NCBI GenBank assembly: GCA_036961205.1
Contig: JBALVI010000003.1
Location: forward strand, 1 to 64,000
DNA: 64,000 nt
Origin: CALJFL01 sp036961205
Lineage (GTDB): Bacteria; Pseudomonadota; Gammaproteobacteria; Pseudomonadales; Halieaceae
Reading direction: 5' to 3'
In this document: positions 1 through 9,331 of the stretch, piece by piece
Position numbering within the stretch: the first letter of the stretch is position 1
Layout: each line of letters starts with the position of its first letter
Notes under the pieces: model-generated
What the model was told of the DNA's origin: nothing
The model's input: only the letters and a program-made list of their open reading frames with translations
The model's database searches: none
Made by a program: the position numbers and the translations under genes

Positions 1-2
1 AG

Positions 3-200
3 GCCAAGCCCAAAGCTAAGGCCAAGCCCAAAGCTAAAGCGAAGCCCAAAGCTAAAGCCAAGCCCAAAGCTAAGGCCAAGCCCAAAGCTAAAGCCAAGCC
101 CAAAGCTAAGGCCAAGCCCAAAGCTAAAGCGAAGCCCAAAGCTAAAGCGAAGCCCAAAGCTAAAGCCAAGCCCAAAGCTAAAGCCAAGCCCAAAGCTAAA
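3..200 (+). repeat. 18-bp in-frame tandem repeat (VNTR)
   Basis: About eleven imperfect copies of the 18-base unit GCCAAGCCCAAAGCTAAG encode AKPKAK. Copies differ mostly at third codon positions (AAG/AAA, GCC/GCG/GCT). Because the unit length is a multiple of three, gain or loss of copies leaves the frame open, so tail length could vary between strains. Confidence 0.85.
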
Positions 201-248
201 GCTAAAGCTAAAGCAAAGCCCAAGGCAAAAGCTCGTAAGAAGAAGTAG
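3..248 (+). CDS. Histone H1-like Lys/Ala/Pro-rich protein, C-terminal part (5' end outside window)
   Basis: Reading from base 3, the frame encodes a long run of the hexapeptide AKPKAK and variants, then ends in ARKKK and a TAG stop. The composition (Lys, Ala, Pro only) matches the basic tails of bacterial histone H1-like or AlgP-type DNA-binding proteins. Such tails bind DNA without sequence specificity, and this role is inferred from composition alone. The N-terminus lies upstream of the window, so total length and any globular domain are unknown. A strong terminator follows 20 bases after the stop. The tail could equally belong to an uncharacterised basic protein. Confidence 0.75.
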   Translation, partial: AKPKAKAKPKAKAKPKAKAKPKAKAKPKAKAKPKAKAKPKAKAKPKAKAKPKAKAKPKAKAKPKAKAKAKAKPKAKARKKK

Positions 249-268
249 CGTTTTGCGATAATCGGGTA

Positions 269-298
269 CCCCGCAGACTTAAGTCTGCGGGGCCTTTT
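269..298 (+). terminator. Rho-independent terminator
   Basis: CCCCGCAGACTT is followed directly by its perfect reverse complement AAGTCTGCGGGG and then CCTTTT. It sits just after the histone-like gene and against the 3' end of convergent mobA. The T-run favours the plus strand. Confidence 0.85.
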
Positions 299-869
299 AC
301 TGCAGTTTGTTCAGGTTCTCGAAAGCCGCAGAGTGACTGGAGAAATCCACCGTCACGAAGCCTGTATCTCCATACCATTCCCGCACTGTCCGTCCGCCCT
401 GATTCAAGTATGTCGAAAGAGAAGCCAAGGCATCCCTCCCGATCAAAGCACATAGATACTGATTTCGCGCTCCATCCCAGGCCACACTAATGCTGGCTGA
501 TGTTTTGGTCTCGGCGAGGGAGTAGTACAAGCGTTGTGCCAGATCCAGCGGCACTTTCGGGGTGTCACAGGCTGTCACCAGTAAATATTCCGTCTGCAGC
601 TTAGACGCGGCAGACTCTATGCCGGCCAGCGGACCCTGATAATCAGCTCTTTCATCGGTCACAGTGTCATTGACAATGGTGCGATAAATGTCTGTGTTGC
701 GGTTGCAACTGAGCATCAGATGGCATACCTGAGGTGCAACTCGCTCTGCCACGTGCGCCACCAGCGAACGCCCGTGCCACTTGATCAAGCCCTTATCTTT
801 ACCGCCAGTCCGGGTTCCTCTGCCGCCGGCAAGAATGAGACCGGTTATGTTTTCGGACGGGTCACTCAT
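297..869 (-). CDS. mobA: Molybdenum cofactor guanylyltransferase MobA
   Basis: The 190-residue length fits MobA, which transfers GMP from GTP to molybdopterin to make the MGD form of the molybdenum cofactor in the cytoplasm. The N-terminal nucleotide-binding signature LAGGRGTRTGGKDKGL is clear at residues 13-28, and the conserved TACDTP lies mid-protein. It is transcribed divergently from tsaB across about 145 bases and converges on the terminator at 269-298. No other molybdenum gene is nearby. The call is confident. Confidence 0.93.
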   Translation of the reverse strand: MSDPSENITGLILAGGRGTRTGGKDKGLIKWHGRSLVAHVAERVAPQVCHLMLSCNRNTDIYRTIVNDTVTDERADYQGPLAGIESAASKLQTEYLLVTACDTPKVPLDLAQRLYYSLAETKTSASISVAWDGARNQYLCALIGRDALASLSTYLNQGGRTVREWYGDTGFVTVDFSSHSAAFENLNKLQ

Positions 870-1014
870 GTGCGATCTCTGTTGCGACGTTGAGTCAAAT
901 TGTCGGGAGTGGTGTTTGCATTGCGCTCACTGTGGGATAATTTCAGAAACGTGCCGCGAACTCAATAAGCTTTCGGTATTACGTATCCTTCGCAGTATCG
1001 AAGACAGGAATTTA

Positions 1015-1725
1015 ATGAGCAATATTTTAGCGATCGACACCGCAACAGACGCCTGTTCGGTTGCCGTGTTTCGGGATGGGAAAATTGATGAACGCCACGA
1101 GATAATTCCCAGACAGCACAATCGACGATTACCCGCGATGCTGCGCGAGCTATTCGCGTCTGGCGATCTCAAAAAGCAGGGTGTGGACGCAATCGCCTAT
1201 GGCTGCGGTCCTGGCTCTTTTACCGGATTGCGAATTGCCGCTAGCGCTGTTCAGGGCCTCGCATTCAGCAATAACTTACCCGCAATCCCAGTATCTACGC
1301 TGGCTTGCCAGGTGGTTACTGCCGCACGCTTGAATCTGCTCACTGAAAATATGCCGGTACTGAGCCTACTGGATGCCAAGGTTAATGAAATTTATTGGGC
1401 ATGTTTTCAATTGAGCGAGGGCTTGCCCGTAGCCACGGTTGGTCCAGGAGTCTGTGCCCCCGAGCACTTGTCTCTGCCCGAGGTGGAGGGGCAGTGGCAA
1501 GCGATTGGTGACGGTTGTCAGTTCCATGGGACTATGCTCGAGTCGCTAAGGAGCAACATCCATGTTGTGGGTGCAGAAGTTTTACCGCGCGCGCGCGATA
1601 TGATTCCTCTGGCGATGAAAGCGTTTGATCAAGGACTGGTACAACAGGCCCATGAGGTCTGCCCGGTGTATGTACGTGATGAAATCAGCTGGAAAAAGCT
1701 TGATCAGCAGGGCAAAAAATCATGA
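1015..1725 (+). CDS. tsaB: tRNA N6-adenosine threonylcarbamoyltransferase complex subunit TsaB
   Basis: TsaB is the non-catalytic ASKHA-fold partner of TsaD in making t6A37 on ANN-decoding tRNAs. The product of 236 residues starts MSNILAIDTATDACSVA and contains the family signature GCGPGSFTGLRI near residue 65. I chose the ATG at 1015, preceded by AGGA. The frame is open further upstream, but that part has no family similarity and overlaps the start of mobA. The stop overlaps the uppP start by four bases (ATGA), so the two are translationally coupled. Confidence 0.93.
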   Translation: MSNILAIDTATDACSVAVFRDGKIDERHEIIPRQHNRRLPAMLRELFASGDLKKQGVDAIAYGCGPGSFTGLRIAASAVQGLAFSNNLPAIPVSTLACQVVTAARLNLLTENMPVLSLLDAKVNEIYWACFQLSEGLPVATVGPGVCAPEHLSLPEVEGQWQAIGDGCQFHGTMLESLRSNIHVVGAEVLPRARDMIPLAMKAFDQGLVQQAHEVCPVYVRDEISWKKLDQQGKKS

Positions 1726-2525
1726 TCGACTGGGTGCAGGCGTTCTGGCTGGCATTACTGCAAGGTTTAACCGAGTTTCTGCCCATTTCCAGTTCGGCGC
1801 ACCTGATTATTCCCTCTCTGATTTGGCAGTGGCCGGACCAGGGTCTGGCGTTTGACGTTGCCGTGCATGTGGGCACTTTGGCTGCCGTGGTGGTTTATTA
1901 CCGCAGAGATCTTTCGCTATTACTCGGCGGCTGCACTACTGCGATAGTAGAGCGGAAATCCAATGAGCATAGCCGCTTGTTGGCATGCCTGGCCTTCGCC
2001 TCGGTGCCAGTGGGTCTTATGGGACTTTTGGCCGTTGAGTTTGTTGAGCAATACTTGCGAAATTTGCCGATGATAGCGGCGGCCACGCTGCTCTTTGGGC
2101 TGCTCATGGCTTACGCAGATCGACACACCAAGGGTCGCAGCACATTTAAAGATATTACTCTGTCATTGGCGATCATTATCGGCTTGTTCCAGGCGCTGGC
2201 GCCTTGGCCGGGTGTATCTCGGTCGGGTATTACCATCACGGCGGCGCTGTTGTTGGGGTTAAGTCGTCCAGATGCGGCCCGTTTTTCTTTTTTGTTGTCT
2301 ATTCCCGTCATTTCAGGCGCCGGTTTGCTTAAAACAACAGAGCTTGTCAGATCCGGCGTTGCGGTTGATTGGTTACTGCTGGGAGCTGCGGCATTCACCG
2401 CCTCGGTGGTGGCCTTTGCCAGTATTGCGTTGTTTCTTCGTCTTTTAGATCGAGTTGGTCTGATGCCCTTTGTATACTATCGAATTGCGCTGGCCTTAGT
2501 GCTCTTTGGTCTTTGGCTGGCTTGA
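1722..2525 (+). CDS. uppP: Undecaprenyl-diphosphatase UppP (BacA)
   Basis: This integral membrane enzyme recycles undecaprenyl diphosphate to the monophosphate carrier used for peptidoglycan and other envelope polymers, and it confers bacitracin tolerance. The 267-residue length is standard. The first conserved motif QGLTEFLPISSSAHL lies at residues 15-29 and the second, PGVSRSGITI, near residue 165; together they form the active site. Several hydrophobic helices follow. It overlaps tsaB by four bases and is followed by apeB after 44 bases. Confidence 0.96.
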   Translation: MIDWVQAFWLALLQGLTEFLPISSSAHLIIPSLIWQWPDQGLAFDVAVHVGTLAAVVVYYRRDLSLLLGGCTTAIVERKSNEHSRLLACLAFASVPVGLMGLLAVEFVEQYLRNLPMIAAATLLFGLLMAYADRHTKGRSTFKDITLSLAIIIGLFQALAPWPGVSRSGITITAALLLGLSRPDAARFSFLLSIPVISGAGLLKTTELVRSGVAVDWLLLGAAAFTASVVAFASIALFLRLLDRVGLMPFVYYRIALALVLFGLWLA

Positions 2526-2569
2526 TCTGCGCGCAGGTGTAATCCAGCGGCTTTTTTTGAGGTACCACC

Positions 2570-3874
2570 ATGTCCCAACAACAATTCAACCAGCAACTGT
2601 GTGAATTTCTATCCCGTTCTACTACACCGTTCCATGCCGTATCGAACATGATTGAGGCGCTCACGACCGCGGGTTTTTCGCGCTTGGCAGAAGGGCAAAC
2701 TGACCTGACAGCCCCGGGGAAATACTATGTCACCCGCAATGACAGTTCGCTGGTCGCGTTCATCATTGGTAGTGAAATGTCCCCGTTGGAGGGCGTTCGA
2801 ATGGTCGGGGCCCATACCGATAGCCCTTGTCTAATGGTAAAGCCCGCGCCAGAGAAGACCCGCCAGGGTTATTTCCAGCTGGGCGTCGAAGTCTATGGTG
2901 GTGTTCTACTGAACCCCTGGTTTGACCGGGATCTGTCGTTGGCCGGGCGGGTTAGCTACGCCTGTTCAGACGGCAACTTGAAGTCAACATTGATAGATTT
3001 TCGTGACCCCATCGCGGTGATTCCCAGCTTGGCGATTCACCTCGATCGAGAGGCCAACAAAGCGCGTTCTATCAATCCACAGACAGATATTCTGCCCATA
3101 CTGTGTCAGTTTGACGACGGCGAGTCAGCCGACTTTCGCGAGCTAGTAAAACAGCGCATTGAGGTTGAGCATCCAGACGCGCAGGTGGCCAGAGTTCTGG
3201 ACTACGAGCTTGGCTTCTACGACACGCAGCCAGCCGCACCGATAGGGCTCCAGCAACAATTTCTCGCCTCCGCACGTCTGGATAACCTGCTCAGTTGCTT
3301 TACTGGATTACAGTCGCTGCTGGCCAGTGATGGGAGTTGCTCCAGTCTGCTGATTTGTACGGATCACGAGGAAGTGGGAAGTTCGTCGATCGCGGGCGCC
3401 CAGGGACCGCTGCTGGAAACTGTGCTGCGTCAACTAGCCGGAGATCAGCCCGGTTATGCCCGACTGGTTGAGCGCTCAATGATGATCTCGGCGGACAACG
3501 CTCATGGCGTTCACCCGAACTTTGCTGACAAGCACGATGATAATCATGGTCCCAAACTGAACGCGGGGCCGGTCATTAAAATTAATGCCAATCAGCGCTA
3601 TGCCACTAATAGCGAAACAGCCGGCCTGGTGCGATTGTTGGCCGAGGAGGCGGATGTGCCGCTGCAATCCTTTGTGGTGCGCACAGACATGGCCTGCGGT
3701 AGCACGATTGGGCCCATCACAGCGACAGAGATTGGGGTGCGTACCCTGGATATTGGCGCACCGACGTTTGCCATGCATTCAATCCGTGAATTGGCGGGTG
3801 CCGACGACGGTTGGCACTTGCAGCGACTGCTCCAGCAGTTTTTTAATCATCGGGGTTCTTTGGCCGCTAATTAG
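2570..3874 (+). CDS. apeB: M18 family aspartyl/broad-specificity aminopeptidase
   Basis: A cytoplasmic dinuclear-zinc aminopeptidase of 434 residues, the usual M18 length. Metal and catalytic motifs are in order: GAHTDSPCL near residue 84, DHEEVGSSS near 265, DNAHGVHPN near 306, and the late histidine in TFAMHSIRE near 402. The ATG follows a GAGG ribosome site. The last base of its TAG stop is the first base of the next gene's GTG, which indicates coupling. Peptide turnover is the family role. Confidence 0.93.
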   Translation: MSQQQFNQQLCEFLSRSTTPFHAVSNMIEALTTAGFSRLAEGQTDLTAPGKYYVTRNDSSLVAFIIGSEMSPLEGVRMVGAHTDSPCLMVKPAPEKTRQGYFQLGVEVYGGVLLNPWFDRDLSLAGRVSYACSDGNLKSTLIDFRDPIAVIPSLAIHLDREANKARSINPQTDILPILCQFDDGESADFRELVKQRIEVEHPDAQVARVLDYELGFYDTQPAAPIGLQQQFLASARLDNLLSCFTGLQSLLASDGSCSSLLICTDHEEVGSSSIAGAQGPLLETVLRQLAGDQPGYARLVERSMMISADNAHGVHPNFADKHDDNHGPKLNAGPVIKINANQRYATNSETAGLVRLLAEEADVPLQSFVVRTDMACGSTIGPITATEIGVRTLDIGAPTFAMHSIRELAGADDGWHLQRLLQQFFNHRGSLAAN

Positions 3875-4992
3875 TGAGAGTTCTCCTCCTCTCGGCCTAC
3901 CATGCGCAAAGCCATGCCCATTGGGTGCGCATGCTGGAGCACATGTTCCCTGCCTGGCAGTGGCAGGTTCTGACTTTACCCGCGCGACACTTCAGTTGGC
4001 GGGTTCGTGGCAATCCATTGTATTGGTCGGTAGCCGAGAGGGCGACTCTGGAGCGTGACTACGATCTCCTTATTGCGACCTCTATGGTCGACCTGGCCAC
4101 GCTCAAGGGATTGATTCCTTCGCTGGCGGCACTACCAACAGTTTACTATTTTCACGAAAATCAGTTTGCCTACCCGGTGCAGGAGGGTGGGCACAGCTTG
4201 CTTGAGGCCCAAATGGTAAGTCTGTATGGCGCCATGGCGGCAGACAGCGTCGTATTTAACAGTCGCTATAATCACCAATCCTTTTTTGATGGCCTGGGCG
4301 CGTTACTCAACCGGCTGCCTGATTATGTGCCGCCAGAGATATTGTCCGCGCTGCGGGCCAAGTCGACGATTTTACCCGTTCCCATCAAACCCGAGCGACC
4401 ACAAGATGAACCTTCAGCCGGCTACAGTGCGCCCAGAGAGGCAAAGCAGCGACCGCTTCGACTGCTGTGGATTGGTCGCTTCGAGTACGACAAGGGGGCT
4501 GACGGCTTGCTGGGTACGCTCAGAGGCTTACGTGAAAGCGGGATAAGCTTTGAGCTCGCGCTGATCGGCCAGCAATTTCGGAATAGCCCGCAGGCTTTCG
4601 ACACCATAGGGGATGAGTTTGCCAGTGAATTGGTGCAGTTTGGCTTTGTCGACGGTAATGAAAACTATCAGCAGTGGCTGAGCGCTGCCGATATGGTGCT
4701 GTCCACCGCAATTCACGAATTTCAGGGTCTGGCGATCCTCGAAGCGGTCGCTCTGGGGTGTGTCCCTGTGGTTCCCGACCGTCTGGCCTATGCAGAACTC
4801 TATCCTGATTTGTTTCGCTATCATTCCTCTCCACAGGAGCCCGCGCGGGAGATACAGGCAGCGGTTAGCTTGATAGAAGAGCTGGCAGCCCTTATGTTGG
4901 TGGGCGAGGTAATACCCCCGGATGTGTCCGTCTATGCAGCAGAGGCGCTACAGCCGCGCTATGAGAGCTTGTTCACCGGGCTCTCGGGATAG
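3874..4992 (+). CDS. DUF3524 glycosyltransferase, likely tRNA-queuosine mannosyltransferase family
   Basis: The 372-residue protein begins with the DUF3524 domain (LLLSAYHAQSHAHW at residues 4-17) and continues into a GT-B glycosyltransferase half with LLWIGRFEYDKG near residue 195 and a donor-site glutamate in FQGLAILEA near 285. The human member of this family (GTDC1/QTMAN) mannosylates queuosine on tRNA-Asp. That a bacterial homologue does the same is inference. The start is GTG, overlapping the apeB stop by one base. QueD and a tRNA-Asp(GUC) gene lie elsewhere in this window. A family-4 sugar transferase with another acceptor is the alternative. Confidence 0.8.
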   Translation: MRVLLLSAYHAQSHAHWVRMLEHMFPAWQWQVLTLPARHFSWRVRGNPLYWSVAERATLERDYDLLIATSMVDLATLKGLIPSLAALPTVYYFHENQFAYPVQEGGHSLLEAQMVSLYGAMAADSVVFNSRYNHQSFFDGLGALLNRLPDYVPPEILSALRAKSTILPVPIKPERPQDEPSAGYSAPREAKQRPLRLLWIGRFEYDKGADGLLGTLRGLRESGISFELALIGQQFRNSPQAFDTIGDEFASELVQFGFVDGNENYQQWLSAADMVLSTAIHEFQGLAILEAVALGCVPVVPDRLAYAELYPDLFRYHSSPQEPAREIQAAVSLIEELAALMLVGEVIPPDVSVYAAEALQPRYESLFTGLSG

Positions 4993-5046
4993 CCTCGCAA
5001 GGCGATTCCCAGTATCATTGCGCCTTTTTCCGCTAAGCGAAATACT

Positions 5047-6060
5047 ATGGCCAAGCAACGCGTACTCACGGGTATAACCCCCAGCGGCACACCGCATCTG
5101 GGAAATTATGTAGGCGCGATTCGTCCGGCGATAGCAGCCTCTCGAGACAGCTCGGTGGACTCCTTTTTCTTTCTGGCGGATTATCACGCACTGATCAAAT
5201 CTGCAGGGCCCGAGCAGGTGCGGCAGTCCAGCCGCGAAATTGCTGCCACCTGGATCGCTCTGGGTCTGGATACCGATAATGCTGTTTTCTATCGTCAGTC
5301 GGATATTCCCGAGATTCCCGAATTAACCTGGGTACTGACCTGCAGTGCTGCCAAGGGTTTGATGAATCGTGCGCATGCCTATAAGGCAGCGGTGCAGGCC
5401 AATGAGGAGGCCGGAGAGGATCCCGACTACGGCATCACCATGGGCCTGTTCAGCTATCCCGTGTTGATGGCGGCTGATATTTTGATGTTCAATGCGCATC
5501 AGATTCCGGTGGGCAAGGATCAGATACAGCACGTGGAAATGGCCAGAGATATCGCCCAGCGCTTCAATCATAATTTTGCCGAACTGTTCACCCTACCCGA
5601 GGCGCTCATTGACGACAGTGTGTCGGTGTTACAGGGACTCGATGGTCGCAAGATGAGCAAAAGCTACAACAATACGATTCCACTGTTTTCAACAGAGAAG
5701 CAGTTACGAAAGGCCATCAATAAAATCAAGACCAATCTGCTGGAGCCTGGCGAGCCCAAAGATCCGGAAAACTCCGTCGTATTCCAGACTTGGGCAGCGT
5801 TCGCCTCGCCAGAGGAAACCGAGCGCATGCGGCGGGCCTTCGCCGAAGGAATAGCCTGGGGAGAAGCCAAGAAACAGCTGTTTGAACTAATAAACGCTGA
5901 ATTGGCACCCGCCAGAGATCGTTACAACGAATTGATGGATAATCCGGCCGAAATCGAAGAAGTGCTGCAGGCCGGTGGCGTCAGAGCGCGTGAGGAAAGC
6001 GCCGTGCTGATGGCGAAAGTCAGGCACGCGGTCGGGATCTCCGCCATGACGAGCGGCTAG
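5047..6060 (+). CDS. trpS: Tryptophanyl-tRNA synthetase
   Basis: Class I aminoacyl-tRNA synthetase charging tRNA-Trp. The 337-residue protein shows the HIGH-like motif TPHLGN near residue 16 and a perfect KMSKS near residue 201, with the Rossmann catalytic core between. It follows the glycosyltransferase by 54 bases and converges on a TonB receptor gene. Nothing unusual was seen. Confidence 0.97.
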   Translation: MAKQRVLTGITPSGTPHLGNYVGAIRPAIAASRDSSVDSFFFLADYHALIKSAGPEQVRQSSREIAATWIALGLDTDNAVFYRQSDIPEIPELTWVLTCSAAKGLMNRAHAYKAAVQANEEAGEDPDYGITMGLFSYPVLMAADILMFNAHQIPVGKDQIQHVEMARDIAQRFNHNFAELFTLPEALIDDSVSVLQGLDGRKMSKSYNNTIPLFSTEKQLRKAINKIKTNLLEPGEPKDPENSVVFQTWAAFASPEETERMRRAFAEGIAWGEAKKQLFELINAELAPARDRYNELMDNPAEIEEVLQAGGVRAREESAVLMAKVRHAVGISAMTSG

Positions 6061-6110
6061 CCGCGGTCGTTGCTCGCTAGCACCGCCCGCTAGCTAACTC
6101 TACGCGCGGT

Positions 6111-8171
6111 TTAGTAACTACCCAAAGCGAAAGTGGTCTGAAAATATACACCCATGGGCTGACCCACAAAATATCGATAGTTGCCAAAGCCAAAGTCTGC
6201 TCTTTCGGCGTAATCCTCGTCCAGCAGGTTGGTGACACGCAGGCCAATGCCCCAACGCTCGTTAATGTCCGCAGTAAATCGCAGGTTCAGCAGTGAATGA
6301 CCGTCATATTCGTGTTCGTTGTCGGGCTCCAGGTAGTACTTGTCCATGTAGACCCACTCTAACTCCAGCTGGGACTGCTGGCCGATAAGCGCGTTTGTAT
6401 CCCAGCCCAGGCGAGCGCTGCCAAATACGCGAGGGGCGGTGTCGATGTCGTTGCCCTTTATATCGCCGCTGGAGCCCCGTAGCTCTATGCGACTGTCATA
6501 GGTGTGTCTCGCTGAAGTCACATCCAGGCCCAGGTACAAGTTCTCGGCAAAACTATAGTCGATGCTCAGTTCACCGCCATAGTGTCGCGTTTTGGCACCA
6601 CTGACATTTTGTCGGTTGGCGTCCTGAAAAATGACATCCTCCTTATTCATGCTGTAGAAGGACAGGTCGTAGCTGAGCTCGGGTGAGAGTTGCCCTCGCA
6701 AACCGAACTCCAGGCTGTCAATTTTCTCCGAATCCAGGTCAGCTGTCTGCTGGCCCGCCTGCAGTCGGTACAGCTCGGTGGTTTGGGGAGCACGAAAGCC
6801 ACGGGCGAGGCGCGCGTAGCCTAACAGGGCGTCGGAAAAACCGTAGCTTATGCCGGCATTGAGTGTCCAGTCATTGAAGTCATCCGAACGATCCGCAGGA
6901 CGGTAAAAGCGGCAGGCACTCGCTTCCGGGCCGCATGCCGGGCCATCTGCGGTGCGGTTGTCGTAGTCGAAGTCAGTATATTCATAGCGCGCACCAGCCA
7001 TTAGCGTCCAGCGGTTGGAGAAGTCCGAACGCAACTGGCTGTATAGGGCGGCGCTAATGGCGTCTACCTGGTAATCGTAGTGGACTCCTGCAGGTTGATT
7101 GGGGCTGAATTCATCAGCCTGTATCTCCTTCAACCAACCATCGGTGTATTCAAGGTCAATGCCATTTTGCCAGCGCCAGTTCTCGCCCTCGGTGTCAATT
7201 GTCGTGCGCAGACCAAAACTGCTATGACCGTTTTCCTCCACCGGCTGCCAGGGTAGGAAGTGTTGCAGGAACTCCATTTCGTTATTGCGATAATAAGGGG
7301 TAATAGTCAGCCTGCTGCGCTCACCAAGGTCGCGGCTGGCGCTGCTGTACAGCCTTAAAGACCAGGCGTCACGATAGGCTTCAGGATTGGGGTTGGTATC
7401 TTTAAGGGCATTGTCTTCGTAGGCTTCGAACCCCTGAATAAAGCCTGCGGTTTCCTGATTAAGGTTGGTGGCTTCAATGGCGCTGCGCAATGCCCATACA
7501 TCACCGGCATAGTCGTGCCTGAAGGTGAGCTTTTGCTGATCGTAGCCGGCATCGTCTTTGTAGCCGCCGTCGGTTGCTGCATTCAGGCGCAAGCTGACCC
7601 CATGGCGGCCATGGGTATTGCTGTATTGATATTTACCACGGTAGTAATCGTCTGGGCCGGCTTCAAGGGAAAGTGTGTGATCTAACTCAGCAGAGGGAGC
7701 CGCAGTCATTACGTTAATCACCCCATGCATAGCGTTGGAGCCATACAGGGCGGTGGCGGGACCCTTAATTACCTCTACGCGTCCAGCCTGTTCGCTATTG
7801 GCATCAAACAGTTGGTTCACGTTACAAAATCCGGGCGCACGCAAGCTGATGCTGTCCCAGGCCATGTAGAACGAACCGCAGCCGCCAGCGCCAGTTAGCA
7901 CTGGGGAGCGAAGGGCGGTGAGGCTCTCCTGTCCGTTGCCGCGACTGATCCAGGTGCCAGCAACGCGCTGCATCAGCTCATTGATATGAATCTGATTGGT
8001 GATCTCCAGGTCCTCGGCATCGACGACGCTCCATGGAAGGGGCAGCGGTAGTGCGGCCTCGTCTGCCCGGGTGGCGGTGACCAGTACTTGCTCGGTGAGC
8101 TGGTTTTCTGCCGCTACTGCACTGCTGGCCAGTGCCAAGCTCAGCACCAAGCGTGTTTTCAATCCTTTCAT
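6111..8171 (-). CDS. TonB-dependent outer-membrane receptor
   Basis: A 686-residue outer-membrane transporter. Residues 1-21 form a signal peptide ending SAVAA. A TonB-box-like EQVLVTATR follows near residue 28, then a plug domain with VEVIKGPATALYGSNAMHG near 133-151, and a beta-barrel whose last strands carry NLLDEDYAERADFG. The protein probably imports a scarce nutrient (siderophore, cobalamin or an organic substrate) using proton motive force. The ligand cannot be told. It is monocistronic as far as seen and convergent with trpS. The final residue is Tyr, an aromatic as usual for barrel termini. Confidence 0.92.
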   Translation of the reverse strand: MKGLKTRLVLSLALASSAVAAENQLTEQVLVTATRADEAALPLPLPWSVVDAEDLEITNQIHINELMQRVAGTWISRGNGQESLTALRSPVLTGAGGCGSFYMAWDSISLRAPGFCNVNQLFDANSEQAGRVEVIKGPATALYGSNAMHGVINVMTAAPSAELDHTLSLEAGPDDYYRGKYQYSNTHGRHGVSLRLNAATDGGYKDDAGYDQQKLTFRHDYAGDVWALRSAIEATNLNQETAGFIQGFEAYEDNALKDTNPNPEAYRDAWSLRLYSSASRDLGERSRLTITPYYRNNEMEFLQHFLPWQPVEENGHSSFGLRTTIDTEGENWRWQNGIDLEYTDGWLKEIQADEFSPNQPAGVHYDYQVDAISAALYSQLRSDFSNRWTLMAGARYEYTDFDYDNRTADGPACGPEASACRFYRPADRSDDFNDWTLNAGISYGFSDALLGYARLARGFRAPQTTELYRLQAGQQTADLDSEKIDSLEFGLRGQLSPELSYDLSFYSMNKEDVIFQDANRQNVSGAKTRHYGGELSIDYSFAENLYLGLDVTSARHTYDSRIELRGSSGDIKGNDIDTAPRVFGSARLGWDTNALIGQQSQLELEWVYMDKYYLEPDNEHEYDGHSLLNLRFTADINERWGIGLRVTNLLDEDYAERADFGFGNYRYFVGQPMGVYFQTTFALGSY

Positions 8172-8406
8172 GAGTAATCCGAATACTTGAAGTGGCGGGC
8201 ATTGTAGCGGATTTGCCCGCCCTGCCCAAACTTGTACTTCCCCATAGACGGGTCAACCCAAAAAATTATAGAGTGGATTGAGAGTTCGGTATTCATCTAC
8301 CGGAAAACTAGGCAATGTTGGGTTTGCGCACGCCGTCCTTTTTATCAGGGAGTTGGACGTTGCTCCAATAACGCACTACAACTTCATCAGAGTAAGGAGA
8401 TTCACC

Positions 8407-8775
8407 ATGCTTGGATACGTCACGTTGGGCACCAACGATTTTGAAGCGTCTGCCGAATTTTATGATCAACTGTTTGCCGTGTGTGGCGCTAAACGTCTGA
8501 TGGAGATAGAGGGATTTATTTTGTGGGGTACGTCGATGGACGCGGCCTCAGTAGCCATCGCCAAGCCCTTCAACGGCGAACCGGCGACGGTAGGTAACGG
8601 CGGAATGGCGGCGATTCAACTGGACTCCCAAGAGGCAGTAGCCGAGATGTACAACAAGGCCATCGAGCTGGGAGGGCAGGACGAAGGGGCTCCTGGTCAG
8701 CGTGGCGAAGGCTTCTACGCGGGATATTTCAGAGATCTTGAGGGTAACAAGCTGAACGCGTTTTTCGCCGGCTAA
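8407..8775 (+). CDS. VOC/glyoxalase superfamily protein
   Basis: A 122-residue single-module vicinal oxygen chelate protein starting MLGYVTLGTNDFEASAEFY and ending FRDLEGNKLNAFF, the typical first and last strands of a glyoxalase-like domain. The start at 8407 has AAGGAG nine bases upstream. The longer open frame before it lacks similarity. Members include lyases, dioxygenases and resistance proteins, so the reaction is unknown. Confidence 0.85.
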   Translation: MLGYVTLGTNDFEASAEFYDQLFAVCGAKRLMEIEGFILWGTSMDAASVAIAKPFNGEPATVGNGGMAAIQLDSQEAVAEMYNKAIELGGQDEGAPGQRGEGFYAGYFRDLEGNKLNAFFAG

Positions 8776-8846
8776 TTTCCTGGCGGCCCCAGGCCTTCAA
8801 AGAAGTGAGCGGATGGAATGTGAGTCCACTTCACAGGAGTATATAA

Positions 8847-9296
8847 ATGAAATTGCCAGAACCACTGTTTGCACTGATCAATCCGATTATGGGCCTTTTA
8901 CTGCGTTCGCCAATTCACCGGTTTTGGAGCGACAGTTTGATGCTGATCACTTTTACCGGCAGGAACAGTGGCAAACAATTTACTACGCCAGTGCGCTACG
9001 TCAAGGATGGCGATAGTATTCTCTGTTTCACCTCCGCTGAAAATCAGTGGTGGCGTAATCTGCGCAATGGCGCCAGCGCGCAGTTGCGGGTAGCGGGGGA
9101 GTCGAGCCCCTACACCACCAGTGTGATTGAGAACAATCCGTCGGAGATCAAGAAATGGTTGATGTTCTATCTCAGTCAATACCCGCAGGACGCGAGCTAC
9201 CATGACATCGCGCTGGCCAACGATAAATCCCTGATACCGGAGGATTTGGAAAGAGCGAGTCACGAGGCTATTGTGGTCGAGGCGAAACCGGCATAA
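8847..9296 (+). CDS. Deazaflavin-dependent nitroreductase (DDN) family protein
   Basis: The 149-residue protein contains TFTGRNSGKQFTTPVRYV near residues 34-51 and WWRNLRNGASAQL near 70, the hallmarks of the split-barrel family named after mycobacterial Ddn. Family members reduce quinones or nitro compounds using F420, but many proteobacterial members probably bind another flavin. AGGAG precedes the ATG. It lies between a VOC protein and a GNAT enzyme on the same strand. Confidence 0.8.
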   Translation: MKLPEPLFALINPIMGLLLRSPIHRFWSDSLMLITFTGRNSGKQFTTPVRYVKDGDSILCFTSAENQWWRNLRNGASAQLRVAGESSPYTTSVIENNPSEIKKWLMFYLSQYPQDASYHDIALANDKSLIPEDLERASHEAIVVEAKPA

Positions 9297-9331
9297 CGTA
9301 GCGGATTGTTCCAGCTTACTAATCCTCCCAA

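Noticed and set aside
3..200. CRISPR-like regular repeat
   Set aside because: The repeats are contiguous, coding and without spacers; they encode a low-complexity tail.
6070..6100. Bidirectional terminator between trpS and the TonB receptor
   Set aside because: A GCTAGC repeat pair is present, but there is no T-tract on either side.
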